Assembly (NCBI RefSeq): GCF_006335015.1
Contig: NZ_VDGT01000014.1
Span: 104,918 to 168,917, forward strand
Direction of reading: 5' to 3'
DNA length: 64,000 nt
Source: Streptomyces sedi
GTDB taxonomy: Bacteria; Actinomycetota; Actinomycetes; Streptomycetales; Streptomycetaceae
Shown here: positions 57,601 to 63,269 of the stretch, in pieces
Layout: every line of letters begins with the position of its first letter
Position numbering within the stretch: position 1 is the first letter of the stretch
The notes under the pieces: model-generated
The model's database searches: none
What the model was told of the DNA's origin: nothing
What the model saw: only the letters and a program-made list of their open reading frames with translations
Made by a program: the position numbers and the translations under genes

Positions 57601-57850
57601 GAAGGCCGCGATGCAGAACTCGATGGGCGCCCGCTGGTACCACCGGCAGGGTGTGATGGACTTCGTGGTCGTCCCGGTCATGGGCAAGTTCATCGACAAG
57701 CCACTGGGGCAGCTGGTCTTCGGCCCCGAGGTCCGCGACATCCTCGGCATCACCTCACCGGTTCCGCCGCCGCCGCCGGAGACCCCATCCGTTCCCGACG
57801 CCTCGGGCGACCCCGAGACGACCTCAGACGCCCCCGGAGAGAACCCATGA
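45641..57850 (+). CDS. Giant WXG-headed repeat protein, putative type VII secretion effector or structural protein (4069 aa)
   Basis: Residues 1-150 are helical and WXG100/LXG-like. Residues about 163-207 are strongly hydrophobic (FWKFLTYFVLALILPAIILG). Residues about 400-1050 are Pro/Gly/Thr-rich low complexity. From about 1080 to 2800 there are about eleven degenerate modules of 123-145 residues. Residues 2800-3800 are Trp/Tyr/Arg-rich strands reminiscent of YD/RHS proteins, but without clear YD repeats. The tail from about 3826 is hydrophobic and glycine-rich. No signal peptide or known toxin domain was recognised. GAGAGGAGAGGA precedes GTG 45641. Its stop overlaps the next ATG (ATGA). Export through the EssC-like ATPase is inferred from the head domain and gene context. 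Confidence 0.85.
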   Translation: MARSSDWSSLDLDEDPTPGDPDKLEALLEAQKEIIDLAADIDDGLDELMSENSSYFIGETADALRDEMDSRVRKFVQSFRDAHQSVYDALTTYHGVMVTQQGIADSALSSAAGLDKEDSEWEEHQTTAKNAGETLSEAASTAAGVVSTAGSDISSMIDPCEEFWKFLTYFVLALILPAIILGGPTAVLFLTLSAVLMVKTAIDFAGGKASVAELVLSVLGMLVPTTRGLNVIGAFKAIKSWGASTWTKFSGMTFRDIVTKLSTIPKRLVTGGIAFIGGIITTTIKGTKELIRGGAWADNSIFKGLGGVDGFAGYVTSHFKGMGPSAIILPVNVMEMGSKAWSLSGFTNAFKISMFNRGVLNQYRTGAFVHGTHTIDVRAIAGFDGARNPQVNVALWSRYQPGGAATARFLGGLGAGLGDASKAPVITIGGGFNGLGTPNRASVDLNMGDISPTGTPLALTPGNRTPILTPNSSVMDLSVTNPPPTGTFQPPTAVTSPSVPSPQNGQMVDMSLADMRPVSPISVHMAESGTRMGVPSLAPPSSQIGSVEGMGHLPGDLYVAPPASVVTHMPSPGGQVVGVEMPLLSQVNTPTPAVPGGQAVNTGGVGADVSQANVGSLRFDQALDVGRMVGADGAVTDLPAVNVTGMQQLGETMAVPPAGIAPPRAESGAVNVNVSTVNPATVPQVGTSTGVTGVGGKVTGDLGADLTHSAPPPLRVGFADQGMGMAAPDASQIGNGARATSDFHTAPVDGAPARPVDQTTPGTGVTDTAGGVTPTPARGDSGSTLVDLGDGAARAAGDVPLARPLGGIGHVGGETSGAVRATTTPPPSTVAPALDGTVSAPVRQPRGGGLEGEGIHGSGIQPVRLDSLDTGTGAPADGIASSVPPPVSRAGGGEGGADNGALGLAQRPGSHGPGVVPVENIVVSHRPAAAAPLTPPSTAATPPPALTPRGAGGGEANGFGLFHGPGNGATPPPADPVRHLIAALDDAPAAPVGTPARGTEVDGGGAFRPDSRVELLGQDGAPTGVTVAGRGEGPPALLRGDTQTPGEVRILPDGLTVRGGDSVALHDHAGAYLGGLTAHRSGPLAGHAVVTSLDGAPRLVTLGGQPVAGATVSRVGDLGWAVVPPGAPRGAVVDASGAHTHDLVPLRGGSGGTAGGFAALPRAGDEVTLIGRGGDQLPHPAKVVGDSLLVQRKPGTVDFHSLDGDLLSSAHGLPGRGGHELMTSPGGRPAQVVGPDGQLLDGAGVRPFGDGLLVERPGHRAVVMDGDGVHTHDAFRFTDGGEDLMLAVPQRALDGKPVLVRDVGGAFTDAGPAVRLGAHGTLVRLGDGPFQLVDAAGSSSPAVRLSDRAGQPTELVYTPPTGTAGGAVYRTDGRLLTDDVTAGFDGNRVVVRTGATYTVHGADGAFLGSGAARAGGPLGEGNRLDVSAGGGRARVVDADGAPVPGATVRPAGDGGHLVQVPGQRPGVVDGAGVQTHDVFPLRGGDGATHGLGGMPLRDGGVPLAFRPDGTPARGINLVHDGDLLLIGREGGSGAVYDMGGRFTGLRRGVDEGPLAGYQVTLLPGGAHRVADAAGAILDAATVARFGDDLFLAEVPGKGAVLLDRTGLGAQPVVHVPVPGGADRLVALPAGAGRTQPLDGAWLDGAVLRRELPDGTADFVAADGSVLGRALPVTAGPLDGRVFLIPEGAPPRLVEADGRAVPDADVAPLGSGGHLMTTDGGIHHLIEPGGTDVHRVIVLTGRPGEPDMMAVVGRHGTIYPHPRGADGVTLTDHTVRRVDPTEIGADGRYVRGAPRLVVYTPDSRAVSHDLFNGAFRSDQPSMPGAHRVTEVDYRLLNAEDQALVRQQLMEAVKRPTPPMPDIPRTLIVARAMDESPLVPPPGATGNAGGAGNPGATGNAGGAGNPGHGASFAPDDLRLAFDPGTGRLARADLTGSAADGATPPTVRFENGPDGDVVRVIRDGVEVHTERWVSLGAGLQGRLTGGGLTLHRVTPDGGLAAVDDAVTPLADGSGFHLALADGHRVVDHTGATTHTVVPLRPAGGGPATDHVFTPVGGGGGAPVLVDAAGNARPGALDVTADAVTIRRGQTTDIHDPATGALDTRVHHLTEGQWSGYDLRVPDTGRTPGARPTLVAPPGRPAVGATVDVLTDGRFRVQPPTGAGQLIGADGTRIGDDLPLRHGPDTTGEHIVVPARPAGGETAWLEAAGGGRIAGSTVERVGDGFEVRRLEQPDTVASHGADGALVHLAQRLRGGTAFDGAWLVNPVTGGPRLVDAAGGALDVRVVPRGDDLLLVSDDAIAGVNRAGAPTEVTLPLRNADGTASDWALHTPPGGPAQVRNVTTHAVVGGHDVRIVGGAVEVHRGDSAFTHGTDGSLLSEAHRVRGAGDGLDGVDLVVPHTGGVPHLTRGGAPVPGGSATPLGDHGYLVRVGGAHGVVDDTGAFSHRLVETTLPDGTTGLVAWSQRPGGQHFFVNAADEVGDLGVRFNPAIDGQFTVTRGGSHFEYRADAAAGGGFAGQLLRESHPIAGGPVPGRTLVVPHDGQPPHVRTPGAANQQATAQHWGGFDGFRIDEGVGRPHTVVDGTGHVTHTAVPLTPRAGAADAWVFRSVDAAAGGGPVLRAAGGAEHTADFRVVGGEYHVSTPGGGGITRVHDADGGFTMERLTLNGGALDGHRLDLPRDPGRARITPPGGEARSVTAVFQTDGSLRVRFQQDHLIVDPSTGGATHRVISFTGSDATAGTHAWVRLADDAVLPTPRAADGTELAGPQVVRTADGGLRVTRAGDTLTDVFTDTGAFRFQVRPLTGGNAGDVGDFVRVHEMTYKGQTYRAYDVLDNTLTPRADRLVVGRQATPTDVDLNGGFRVRDTGDGRVWVFGRDGRLEAHLGTAAADGSRVRTLTTYEQPAGGGAIEPRTVRVVEMGDAKGRRFAEIDGARLVRDVDFAPMPGRTTTATDGGGFRYTGDARGLRDGEYRQYAADGRLLEQRVNIVHHGRHPDGEFYLVRYEHDANGKVTGGSWEHWRGGEAPPARGPWLDRGRVDPKGASEGHVFLLTMNEHGIRGFAFERRPLPNGGVLDAHAPGAVADFVKRRGVFSFGTTQRERWQQLDAGGNAAGDGLRIWGTSRRTFYDYGEQIHVSRTSTGPVHHYRETPQGGYVLGLRDSRDGLSFQTGEVGRWYRFDGDLGLQATGNRRYGWFGNGWHDEMPNPRTNTVAQVNEKIGRLGVHGLRTFRADDLGTDGLPKQGFVSVSPQAKDVRTHRDLPDDLWMDTHRIAEQRPNNIFRALLSSEFRHMDMNTSRGRFFGLPHPFLPRENRYLGQGGDAPWFMDSRLQTNEYRIGRGDTVLDHGVQVTSTRGFNTMMISHDGRIAGETRPLTNGNTLEVGPTVKLPDGATRQDGYLPWTEGPGKLSGQRTFQAADFIDPPAATGKTRADVLWQDQFRADVPAGGNWYTRNAGDAWQTNRIGFRDGTILDFRPPPRTGGQAGDGGLDFQRTVHAGNGDWTLMTHQGKLIGRMDTWVGAGANGADLRVLSLYSGGKVTWSVEGTTLGGSRSLASRNQFDHHQYFDRESFRDYATVNGQRELVREFRVLSDNTAVMAWKGRGADGAPDTWHWNKVDRFGNVMNFGEQGQRVRVWFDDMRRFEDRLVNPGGGYTVVQELPTAVGSSIRQAFNDSPLRVREYFPDANSLTTLPRTRDNHRGLAWTEFESGAVARRKTQLPDGTFLEIEAMAKHWRRWNYDADAGTWKVLTERSVAGYVREIPAASFSAEGAARFGGDLRLTGRETYYIDALNEFRGFERMYRQPRRTPWGSGVEATGESTYTPFALRNFQHMAIEFAQEFVLDFGVGMAIYAAMPGDFGLNDVAAAALRALVGASVKAGFIGLHNFAAHHSQFRVGLNWQDRGFPYRHRQDDDDWAGEWASNEFVLRWRGGTYDFFKDGFVVAPLGSFLGTLVAAEALGVKGPDGEWHDVSLGQAAALAGATALGTVVGGLATGALKAAMQNSMGARWYHRQGVMDFVVVPVMGKFIDKPLGQLVFGPEVRDILGITSPVPPPPPETPSVPDASGDPETTSDAPGENP
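48884..53840 (+). repeat. Protein-level tandem modules in the giant gene
   Basis: Module starts fall near residues 1082, 1215, 1416, 1552, 1675, 1974, 2108, 2253, 2385, 2525 and 2664. Each has a G-P-L-x-G opening, PRLVDADG-like and VVDxxGxxTHxVVPLRGG-like strings, then a V-x-R-x-G-D half. A Gly/Asn/Ala linker near residue 1882 (GATGNAGGAGNPG twice) breaks the array between modules 5 and 6. Identity between modules is low, so they are old duplications. Confidence 0.7.
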
Positions 57851-60144
57851 CAGAGCCGATCCGCGTAGCGCCCCGCGTCCGGGGTGCCTATCGGACGATC
57901 ACCGAGGCGTTGGGCGCCGCCCCGGCCGGAGCCGTGATCAGCATCGCCCCCGGCGAGTACCGCGAGTCGTTCCGGCTGATCCGCAAGGTCTCCCTCGTCC
58001 CGCAGCACGGACCCGGCTCCGTCACCGTCGCCGTCCCGGCCGCCGCCGGCGCGCTCTCCGTCGCCGCCCCCGACTGCCGCGTCAACGGCCTGGTGCTGCG
58101 CGGCGTCGACCCCGGCGAGGCGCTGCTGCGGGTCGAGGACGCCGCCGGGCTCACCCTGGAGCACTGCGTCATCAGCCAGGGCCGCGTCGAGGTCCTCGGC
58201 TCGCGCAACCACGCCACCCGCCCCGACCAGCCGGTGACGGACATCCCCCTCAACCACGACCTCGCCGCCGACCTCGCCGACCCCACCGCCGGCGGTGTCC
58301 TCGTCGCCCGCCGCAGCCGGCTGCGCGCCGCCCGCCACACCGCGCTCCACCTCACCGGCGACGCCCTGGCCCGGCTGGACGACACCGCCATCGAGGACGT
58401 CGAGGGCATCGGCGTCGCCGTCTCCGGCACCGCCGTCCTCCGCGCCGACCAGCTGCGGGTCCACGGCGGCTCCGGCTCGGCGCTGCGCGCCCGCGACGCC
58501 TCCCGCGTACTGCTGCGCGCCAGCGGCCTGTTCGGCGCCGGACGCAACGGCCTCCTCGTGCAGGACGCCGCCGAGGCGCTGCTGACGGACTGCCGCGTGG
58601 AGAACGCCGCCCGCTCCGGCATCCGCCTCGACCACACCGCGCGCGCCGAGATCGAGGAGTCCACGCTGCGTGACGCGCGCCTGTCCGGCGTCGAGGTGCG
58701 CGACCAGGCGCGCGTCACGATGCGCGGCGTGCGGGTCGTCGGCGGCGAGACCGGCGTGCGCCTGCGCTCCACCGAGGAGTCGACCCTGCTGCACTGCTCG
58801 GTGACGGGCCAGCAGGGCAACGGCGTCGAACTGGAGTCGGGCGCCGACGCCCGGGTGCGCGGCGTGCGGGTGGCCCGCAGCGGCAAGCACGGCGTGATGG
58901 TCGGCGAGGGCTCACGCGGCACCTTCGACCACTGCGACGTCATCGCCACCGGCTTCCCCGCGCTGCACGTCGGCCGCGAGGCCGCCCCCCGCTTCCGAGG
59001 CTGCCGCGTCTTCGACTCGGCCCACGACCTGGGCGTCTTCGAGGGCGCCAGCCCTGTCTTCGAGAACTGCGTCTCCATCAACGTCGGCTCCCCCCGGCTG
59101 CCCGGCGTCCGGCGCGGCGGCACCGAGCCCGGCACCCCCGCCCCCCGGTCCCGCGACCGCGCCGGCGACAGCGGCCCCACCCCGCCCGCCGGAGACCCCG
59201 GCGGCCCCCAGGGCCCGGCCGGCACACCCCCCGCGTCCCCCGGCGCGGGCGCCGGAGCGCGCGCCGGCGCGCCGACGGCCACCGCCGCCGCGGGCCAGGG
59301 CGCGGACGGCGACGACGGCGAGATCGAGGCCGAGTCGCTGACCGACCTCCTCGCCGAACTCGACGAACTCGTCGGCCTGGAGACCGTCAAGCGCGACGTC
59401 GGCGGCATGGTCAAGCTGATGCAGACCGTCCGGATGCGCCAGGAGGCCGGACTGCCCGCGCCCCCGCTCAGCCGCCACCTGGTCTTCGCCGGCAACCCCG
59501 GCACCGGCAAGACCACCGTCGCCCGCCTCTACGGCCGGCTGCTGCACGCCCTCGGCCTGCTCTCCCGCGGCCACCTCGTCGAGGTCGACCGCAGCGCGCT
59601 GGTCGGCGAGTACATCGGCCACACCGGCCCCAAGACCACCGAGGCGTTCGACAGGGCGCGCGGCGGCGTGCTCTTCATCGACGAGGCCTACGCCCTGACC
59701 CCCGCCGGCGTCAGCCAGGACTTCGGCCTGGAGGCGGTCGCCACACTGGTCAAGCTGATGGAGGACCACCGCGACGAGGTGGTCGTGATCGCCGCCGGCT
59801 ACCCGGGCGAGATGAACCGCTTCGTCGACTCCAACCCCGGCCTGGCCTCGCGTTTCACCCGCAGCCTGCTCTTCAGTGACTACTCCACCGAGGAACTGGT
59901 CAGCATCGTCGAGCACCACGCCAGGCGCCACCGCTACGAGCTGACCGAAGGCGCCCGCAAGGCGCTCGGCGACCACATCGGCTCCATCCCCAGGGGCGAG
60001 GGCTTCGGCAACGGGCGCAGCGCCCGCCAGATCTTCCAGCGGATGACCGAGCACCAGGCCATGCGCGTCGCCGAGCTCACCTCACCCAAGGAGAGCGACC
60101 TGACGACCCTCGACGACAACGACCTGCCCGACTCCACCTCCTGA
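57847..60144 (+). CDS. Right-handed beta-helix domain fused to a CbxX/EccA-type AAA ATPase
   Basis: In this 765-residue protein residues 1-420 form a pectate-lyase-like beta-helix of short degenerate coils (repeats such as GVRLRSTEESTLLHCSVTG, GVELESGADARVRGVRV). A Pro/Ala-rich linker (about 420-490) precedes a AAA domain of the CbxX/CfqX (EccA) family. It has FAGNPGTGKTTVARLYG, Walker B GGVLFIDEAYAL, and a sensor region with NPGLASRFTRSL. EccA-type ATPases act as cytoplasmic chaperones of mycobacterial type VII secretion. Here a beta-helix replaces the usual TPR part. ATG 57847 overlaps the giant gene stop (ATGA), so it is translationally coupled to its presumed client. Confidence 0.9.
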   Translation: MTEPIRVAPRVRGAYRTITEALGAAPAGAVISIAPGEYRESFRLIRKVSLVPQHGPGSVTVAVPAAAGALSVAAPDCRVNGLVLRGVDPGEALLRVEDAAGLTLEHCVISQGRVEVLGSRNHATRPDQPVTDIPLNHDLAADLADPTAGGVLVARRSRLRAARHTALHLTGDALARLDDTAIEDVEGIGVAVSGTAVLRADQLRVHGGSGSALRARDASRVLLRASGLFGAGRNGLLVQDAAEALLTDCRVENAARSGIRLDHTARAEIEESTLRDARLSGVEVRDQARVTMRGVRVVGGETGVRLRSTEESTLLHCSVTGQQGNGVELESGADARVRGVRVARSGKHGVMVGEGSRGTFDHCDVIATGFPALHVGREAAPRFRGCRVFDSAHDLGVFEGASPVFENCVSINVGSPRLPGVRRGGTEPGTPAPRSRDRAGDSGPTPPAGDPGGPQGPAGTPPASPGAGAGARAGAPTATAAAGQGADGDDGEIEAESLTDLLAELDELVGLETVKRDVGGMVKLMQTVRMRQEAGLPAPPLSRHLVFAGNPGTGKTTVARLYGRLLHALGLLSRGHLVEVDRSALVGEYIGHTGPKTTEAFDRARGGVLFIDEAYALTPAGVSQDFGLEAVATLVKLMEDHRDEVVVIAAGYPGEMNRFVDSNPGLASRFTRSLLFSDYSTEELVSIVEHHARRHRYELTEGARKALGDHIGSIPRGEGFGNGRSARQIFQRMTEHQAMRVAELTSPKESDLTTLDDNDLPDSTS

Positions 60145-60201
60145 CCACCCCGCCCCCGACCGCCCGAGCCCCCCACGCCGGGCCCCGACCGTGAGGCAGC
60201 G

Positions 60202-61089
60202 ATGACAGACCAGCCGAACCGGACCGACGGCCGGTTCGCCGACACCTTCGCCCGGAAGCCGGCCAGGCCCCGCAGGGGACTGCTGCCCGGCAGGCGTGTC
60301 TACACCTCCGTGGTGTGGGCCGTGCTGACGGTGGCGGTGATCACCGGCTCCGTCCGGGCGGTCGGCGCCGTCTTCTCCGACGGTGAGGAGACCGACCCGG
60401 TCGCCGCCGTCGCGCCCCCCGTCCCGGAACCCGAACCCGAGCCGGAACCCGAGCCCGAACCCGAACCGGAGCCCGAACCGGAACCCGAGCCCGAGCCCGA
60501 ACCGGAGCCCGTCCCCGAGCCGGAACCCGAACCGGAACCGGAACCCGAACCGGAGCCGATGGCCGACCCGGAGCCCGCGCCGGTCCCGGCCGAGAACGTC
60601 ATGCTGCGCAACTACGCCACCGGCCGCTGCGTGGACATCCCCGGCGAGGGCGAGGGCGAGCCCTCGGGCAAGGTCCAGCAGTACCGCTGCCTCCCCGACG
60701 AGGACAACCAGCAGTGGCACCTGGAGGTCATGTACGAGGACCAGGGCCCCGGCGGCGCCCCCCTCGTCCAGATCCGCAACGCCCTCGACGGCCTCTGCCT
60801 CGACCTGCCCAAGTACGGCGCCCGGCCGCTGCACACCCGCGTCTACGAGTTCACCTGTGACGGAACCACCGAGGACAACCAGTTGTGGTGGTTCGACGAG
60901 CAGGACAACGGCACCTACTGGATACGCAACTACGCCAGTAACAACGTCTGCCTCGACGTCCCGGGCAACCGGGACGACGCAGAGCAGCTGCACCTGATGA
61001 TCTTCACGTGCACCAACACCGACGACCAGGAGTGGGACATCGTCCGACCCGAGGACATCGGCGGCAGTGCGCGGCAGGGAGGTGGCTGA
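60202..61089 (+). CDS. Membrane-anchored ricin-type lectin protein 1
   Basis: This 295-residue type II membrane protein has a conserved cytoplasmic head (QPNRTDGRFADTFARKP), a TM segment (VYTSVVWAVLTVAVITGSV) and an extracellular stalk of about 45 Glu-Pro or similar units. A ricin-B (beta-trefoil) domain follows, with QQWHLEV, NQLWWF and DQEWDIV as the QxW-type repeats. It should bind sugars at the cell surface. A GTGAGG ribosome-binding site precedes ATG 60202. It is a paralogue of the following gene and follows the AAA gene by 57 bases. Confidence 0.88.
   Translation: MTDQPNRTDGRFADTFARKPARPRRGLLPGRRVYTSVVWAVLTVAVITGSVRAVGAVFSDGEETDPVAAVAPPVPEPEPEPEPEPEPEPEPEPEPEPEPEPEPVPEPEPEPEPEPEPEPMADPEPAPVPAENVMLRNYATGRCVDIPGEGEGEPSGKVQQYRCLPDEDNQQWHLEVMYEDQGPGGAPLVQIRNALDGLCLDLPKYGARPLHTRVYEFTCDGTTEDNQLWWFDEQDNGTYWIRNYASNNVCLDVPGNRDDAEQLHLMIFTCTNTDDQEWDIVRPEDIGGSARQGGG
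60424..60558 (+). repeat. Glu-Pro-encoding hexamer repeat
   Basis: Alternating GAACCC/GAGCCG hexamers encode the Glu-Pro stalk of the first lectin protein. Synonymous variation (GAA/GAG, CCC/CCG) suggests selection on the peptide rather than recent slippage. A shorter, Glu-richer version occurs in the next gene. Confidence 0.85.
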
Positions 61090-61152
61090 CCAGGAGAGAA
61101 CCCCCAGGTCCGTCGCCGCCCCGACGCCGCGACGGCACCCCTGACGAACCAC

Positions 61153-61182
61153 GACGAGGGCACCCGTGTGGCGCCCCTCGTC
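61153..61182 (+). promoter_or_regulatory. Hairpin between the two lectin genes
   Basis: An 8-bp stem (GACGAGGG / CCCTCGTC) with a 14-base loop ends 17 bases before the second lectin start. It could lower read-through into that gene. Confidence 0.35.
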
Positions 61183-61199
61183 TTGACCGTGAGGCACTG

Positions 61200-62054
61200 A
61201 TGAAACAACAGCCGAACCGCACCGACGGTCGGTTCGCGGACGCGTTCGCGCGTCAACCGACCAAGGCGCGCCGGGGATTGCTGCCGGCCAAGCGCGTCTA
61301 CACCTCCCTGGTGTGGGCGTTCGTCATGGTGGCGGTGATCGCCGGTTCCGTCCAACTGGTCGGTGGCGTCTTCGGGGGAGACGAGGGCCGCCCCGTCGCG
61401 GCCCCCGCGCCCCCCGCGCCGGAACCGACCGAGGAGGAGACCGAGGAACCGGAACCCGAACCGGAACCCACCGAGGAGGAGCCCGAGCCGGAGCCAGAGC
61501 CGGAACCCGCTCCCCCTCCCGCCCCGGCGCCCGAGCCCGAACCAGAACCCGAGCCCGAGCCGGAACCCGAGGAGGAGCCGGAGCCGGATCCCGAGCCCCT
61601 CGCGAACCAGCCGTCCCTCACCATCGTGGACGGCGCCGCCTACTATCTGGTCGCCACGACGGGACCCGACCGCTGCCTCGACGTCGAGGCCAGCAACACG
61701 GAGGCCGGCGCCAAGATCCAGCAGTGGGAGTGCAACGGGACCTCGGCCCAGCAGTGGACACTGCGCCAGGCCGGTTCCCCGAACGTCTTCACGCTCTCCG
61801 CCATGGGCAACTGCCTTGACGTTCCCAACGGTTCGACGTCCATGGGCGCCGAGATCCAGACGTGGACGTGCAACGGCCTGTCGCCGCAGCGGTGGCGCGT
61901 GGAGCTGAACGAGGACGGCACGGCCAGCCTGCGGTCCGAGAAGAGCGACTACTGCCTGGACATCCAGTCCAGCAGCAACGCCCTCCAGGCCCGCATCCAG
62001 CAGTGGAACTGCAACGGCAGCATCGCCCAGTCCTGGAAGCTGGAGCGCGCGTAG
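61200..62054 (+). CDS. Membrane-anchored ricin-type lectin protein 2
   Basis: This 284-residue paralogue of the previous protein has the same head (QPNRTDGRFADAFARQP), a TM segment (SLVWAFVMVAVIAGSVQLV) and a stalk of mixed Glu-Pro and Thr-Glu units. Its ricin-B domain has QQWTLRQ, QRWRVEL and QSWKLER. The two copies are similar across the head and TM segment but more diverged in the lectin part, which fits different sugar ligands. GTGAGG precedes ATG 61200. It is the last gene of the operon before a strong terminator. Confidence 0.88.
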   Translation: MKQQPNRTDGRFADAFARQPTKARRGLLPAKRVYTSLVWAFVMVAVIAGSVQLVGGVFGGDEGRPVAAPAPPAPEPTEEETEEPEPEPEPTEEEPEPEPEPEPAPPPAPAPEPEPEPEPEPEPEEEPEPDPEPLANQPSLTIVDGAAYYLVATTGPDRCLDVEASNTEAGAKIQQWECNGTSAQQWTLRQAGSPNVFTLSAMGNCLDVPNGSTSMGAEIQTWTCNGLSPQRWRVELNEDGTASLRSEKSDYCLDIQSSSNALQARIQQWNCNGSIAQSWKLERA

Positions 62055-62080
62055 CCAACGCGGCACCACGGCGAGACGAG

Positions 62081-62120
62081 ACGGCCTCCCTACCCGGAAC
62101 TCTCCGGGGAGGGAGGCCGT
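62081..62120. terminator. Strong bidirectional terminator
   Basis: ACGGCCTCCC pairs with GGGAGGCCGT, with an inner stem CCCGGA / TCCGGG and a four-base loop. It lies between the convergent second lectin gene and the XRE gene and covers the XRE stop codon. Confidence 0.88.
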
Positions 62121-62947
62121 TTCGACGGGCCTGCCGGTCCGCCCAACGCCGCCGCCAGCTCCGATCCCGGGGCGACGGAGTGGACCACCAGCAACTGGTC
62201 AGGTTCGTCCGGAAGGCTCAACGCCCGGTAGGGCAGGGTGAACGCGCCGAACGCGGGATGCGTGATCCGATAGGAGCCGTGACTCCTCATCGCCAGGTGC
62301 TGCTCCGACCAGACCCGCCGGAACTCGGCGCTGGCCGCCGACAACGCTTCGATCAACGCGAGGAGTTCGGGGTCGTCGGGACATCGCCCGAAGCTGAGCC
62401 GCAGCCGCCCGGTGAGCAGACGAGCCGTCAACTCCCAGTCGCGGAGGAGACCGCGCGCCGCCGGGTGCACGAACACCTGCCGCACCATGTGCCGCGCGCC
62501 GGGCTCCGGGGAGAACACCTCGCCGAAGAGCAGCCTGGCCGGCCGGTTCCACGCCAGCAACTCGGTACGCCGCCCGATGACACACGCGGGCAACGAGGGG
62601 AGGGAGTCCAGCAGTTCACACATCCCGGGCGCGGCGCTGTCCGGGCAGGGCCGCGCCGCGCGCTGCCTGGCCGGTCGGGCCAGCCGGTGCAGATGCGTCC
62701 TCTCCAGCGGCGCGAGCCGCAGCACCCGCGCGACCGCGTCCAGCACACCCGGCGACACCCGGTCGTTGCGCCCCTGCTCCAACCGCACGTAGTACTCGGC
62801 GCCGGTGCCGGCGAGACTCGCGACCTCCTCGCGGCGCAGGCCGGGCACCCGGCGCCGTTCCCCGTAGGTCGGTAACCCCACCTCGGCCGGGCTCAACCTG
62901 GCCCGGCGGGAACGCAGAAAGTCCCTCAGCTCTGAGCGGCGATCCAT
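62090..62947 (-). CDS. XRE-family regulator with MmyB-like ligand-binding domain
   Basis: This 285-residue regulator begins with the family-typical MDRRSELRDFLRSRRARL and a Cro/XRE helix-turn-helix (RREEVASLAGTGAEYYVRLEQGR). A C-terminal MmyB-like domain follows, with LLAWNRPARLLFGEV and HPAFGAFTLPYRAL. Many family members bind fatty acids. ATG 62947 has no ribosome-binding site, and a TATACT-like -10 lies just upstream (GATACT, complement of 62955-62960), so a leaderless transcript is possible. Longer frames upstream have no support. It is divergent from the peptidoglycan-binding protein gene. Confidence 0.9.
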   Translation of the reverse strand: MDRRSELRDFLRSRRARLSPAEVGLPTYGERRRVPGLRREEVASLAGTGAEYYVRLEQGRNDRVSPGVLDAVARVLRLAPLERTHLHRLARPARQRAARPCPDSAAPGMCELLDSLPSLPACVIGRRTELLAWNRPARLLFGEVFSPEPGARHMVRQVFVHPAARGLLRDWELTARLLTGRLRLSFGRCPDDPELLALIEALSAASAEFRRVWSEQHLAMRSHGSYRITHPAFGAFTLPYRALSLPDEPDQLLVVHSVAPGSELAAALGGPAGPSKRPPSPESSG

Positions 62948-63009
62948 GCGGTCGAGTATCGGGGTGGACGCTTTGTCGGGACAAGCCCCGCAAAAGTCAC
63001 GGACATGCC

Positions 63010-63037
63010 TCGGGCATCCCTCGGACAAGGTCGGGCA
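63010..63037. promoter_or_regulatory. Three phased TCGGRCA direct repeats
   Basis: TCGGGCA at 63010, TCGGACA at 63021 and TCGGGCA at 63031 are 10-11 bases apart. They lie in the 322-base divergent gap 62948-63269. A fourth related TCGGGACA lies at 62976. They are candidate binding sites for the XRE regulator. The gap also has a six-pair G/C hairpin at 63208-63223. Confidence 0.35.
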
Positions 63038-63269
63038 ACAAGGCGGCCCGCGCGCCATAGCAGGACATAACAGGCCGCACAAGGGGTCAGCCCGACCCCT
63101 CCCACGGGGCCGCCCTCCCCGCCACCATGGGTCACGCCACCGCACCACCGCGACCGGGGGGCCGTGCCACCACGCACGGAAGAAGGCCGCGGTGCCAGCG
63201 GGGCATCGGGGGGTCCTCCCCCCTGCGATCCCACAGTGGACGACCAACGCAGGGAAGGTAAGAACACTC

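Noticed and set aside
45500..57643. A 4047-codon open frame antisense to the giant gene
   Set aside because: It is a frame shadow: its composition is Gly/Ala/Val/Arg-rich without domains. The plus-strand frame has a WXG-like head, coherent repeats, a good ribosome-binding site and a coupled downstream gene.
60424..60558. Possible CRISPR-like array
   Set aside because: It is a hexamer repeat encoding Glu-Pro in frame, with no spacers.
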